From CANKBT01 sp038235705 (GTDB taxonomy: Bacteria; Actinomycetota; Actinomycetes; Mycobacteriales; SCTD01): 30,789 bases of DNA. The notes below the pieces were generated by a model. It ran no database searches. It was not told the DNA's origin and saw only the letters and a list, made by a program, of their open reading frames with translations. A program made the translations under genes and the position numbers. The stretch lies in NCBI GenBank assembly GCA_038235705.1, contig JBBSTR010000025.1:1-30789 (forward strand), written 5' to 3'. The first letter of the stretch is position 1; every line of letters starts with the position of its first letter. Of the stretch, positions 30,530 through 30,789 are shown in pieces.

Positions 30530-30789
30530 GTCAGCGAGCCGCCGACCAGCACGGACAGGTCGACGAGCCGGTTGGAATAGCCCCACTCGTTGTCGTACCA
30601 GCCGATCACCTTGATCTGGTTACCGCTCGCCATCGTCAGCTTGCTGTCGAAGATGCAGGAGGCCGCCTGGCCGACGATGTCGGAGGAGACGATCGGGTCC
30701 TCGGTGTAGTCCAGGATCCCCTTCAGCTCACCGTCGGCGGCCGCCTTGAAGGCCGCGTTGATCTCATCCACGCTCGCCTCACGGCCGAG
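30526..30789 (-). CDS. gap: Glyceraldehyde-3-phosphate dehydrogenase, C-terminal part (partial)
   Basis: The final 87 residues of a type I glyceraldehyde-3-phosphate dehydrogenase; the gene continues past the right edge. The visible part includes GILDYTEDPIVSSD, SCIFDSKLTM and the hallmark GWYDNEWGYSNRLVDL that ends the catalytic domain. The catalytic cysteine and the NAD domain are outside the window. It is the first visible gene of the gap-pgk-tpiA group and overlaps pgk as GTGA. Confidence 0.96.
   Translation of the reverse strand, partial: LGREASVDEINAAFKAAADGELKGILDYTEDPIVSSDIVGQAASCIFDSKLTMASGNQIKVIGWYDNEWGYSNRLVDLSVLVGGSLT

Overview
The window is a gene-dense, very GC-rich stretch of an actinobacterial chromosome. 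GTG starts are common, neighbouring genes often overlap by 4 or 8 bases (ATGA/GTGA junctions), RbpA and OpcA are present, and the gene order suf / ctaA-ctaB / tkt-tal-zwf-opcA-pgl / secG-tpiA-pgk-gap is typical of Actinobacteria. A nocardioform or Propionibacteriales-like host is plausible, but genus cannot be fixed by reading alone. Most of the window is core metabolism. I see no prophage, transposase, CRISPR array, tRNA or rRNA.

Layout. (1) 1-6871, minus strand: an Fe-S cluster assembly operon read sufR-sufB-sufD-Rieske ferredoxin-sufC-sufS-sufU-sufT-like, followed by the start of an ABC-F ATPase. A perfect CAAC-N6-GTTG palindrome over the sufR start is a good candidate for autoregulation by the Fe-S sensor SufR. 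(2) 6955-9864, plus strand: an ABC-2 exporter pair and an alpha/beta hydrolase. The permease start region carries three tandem 30-bp copies. (3) 9865-10241: a gene-free stretch with seven 31-bp tandem repeats and a 62-bp imperfect palindrome. (4) 11560-10242, minus: four small genes, two of them membrane proteins of known uncharacterised families. (5) 11620-14271: heme A synthesis, with ctaA on plus and ctaB plus an ATP-grasp gene on minus. The ctaA and ATP-grasp 3' ends overlap antisense. (6) 14453-21289, plus: transketolase, transaldolase, glucose-6-phosphate dehydrogenase, its partner OpcA and 6-phosphogluconolactonase. (7) 21290-21710: gene-free, with a pair of related hairpins and short degenerate repeats. 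(8) 22287-21711, minus: secG and rbpA. (9) 28421-22358, minus: a five-gene oligopeptide/dipeptide ABC importer. (10) 30789-28581, minus: gap (partial), pgk and tpiA.

How it fits together. Region 1 supplies Fe-S clusters, and the importer ATPases in region 9 carry C-terminal cysteine clusters of the kind that hold an Fe-S cluster. Regions 6 and 10 are the oxidative and non-oxidative pentose phosphate pathway and the triose part of glycolysis, which share glyceraldehyde-3-phosphate. Region 5 makes the heme A used by cytochrome aa3 oxidase. The peptide importer sits between tpiA and secG, which are commonly adjacent in Actinobacteria.

No whole new system is evident. The parts most worth a second look are the triplicated start region of the exporter permease, the two intergenic repeat/palindrome regions, a 12-codon leader ORF coupled to opcA, a group of leaderless-type promoters (a -10 hexamer six or seven bases before GTG), and hairpins and palindromes around the peptide-binding protein gene.
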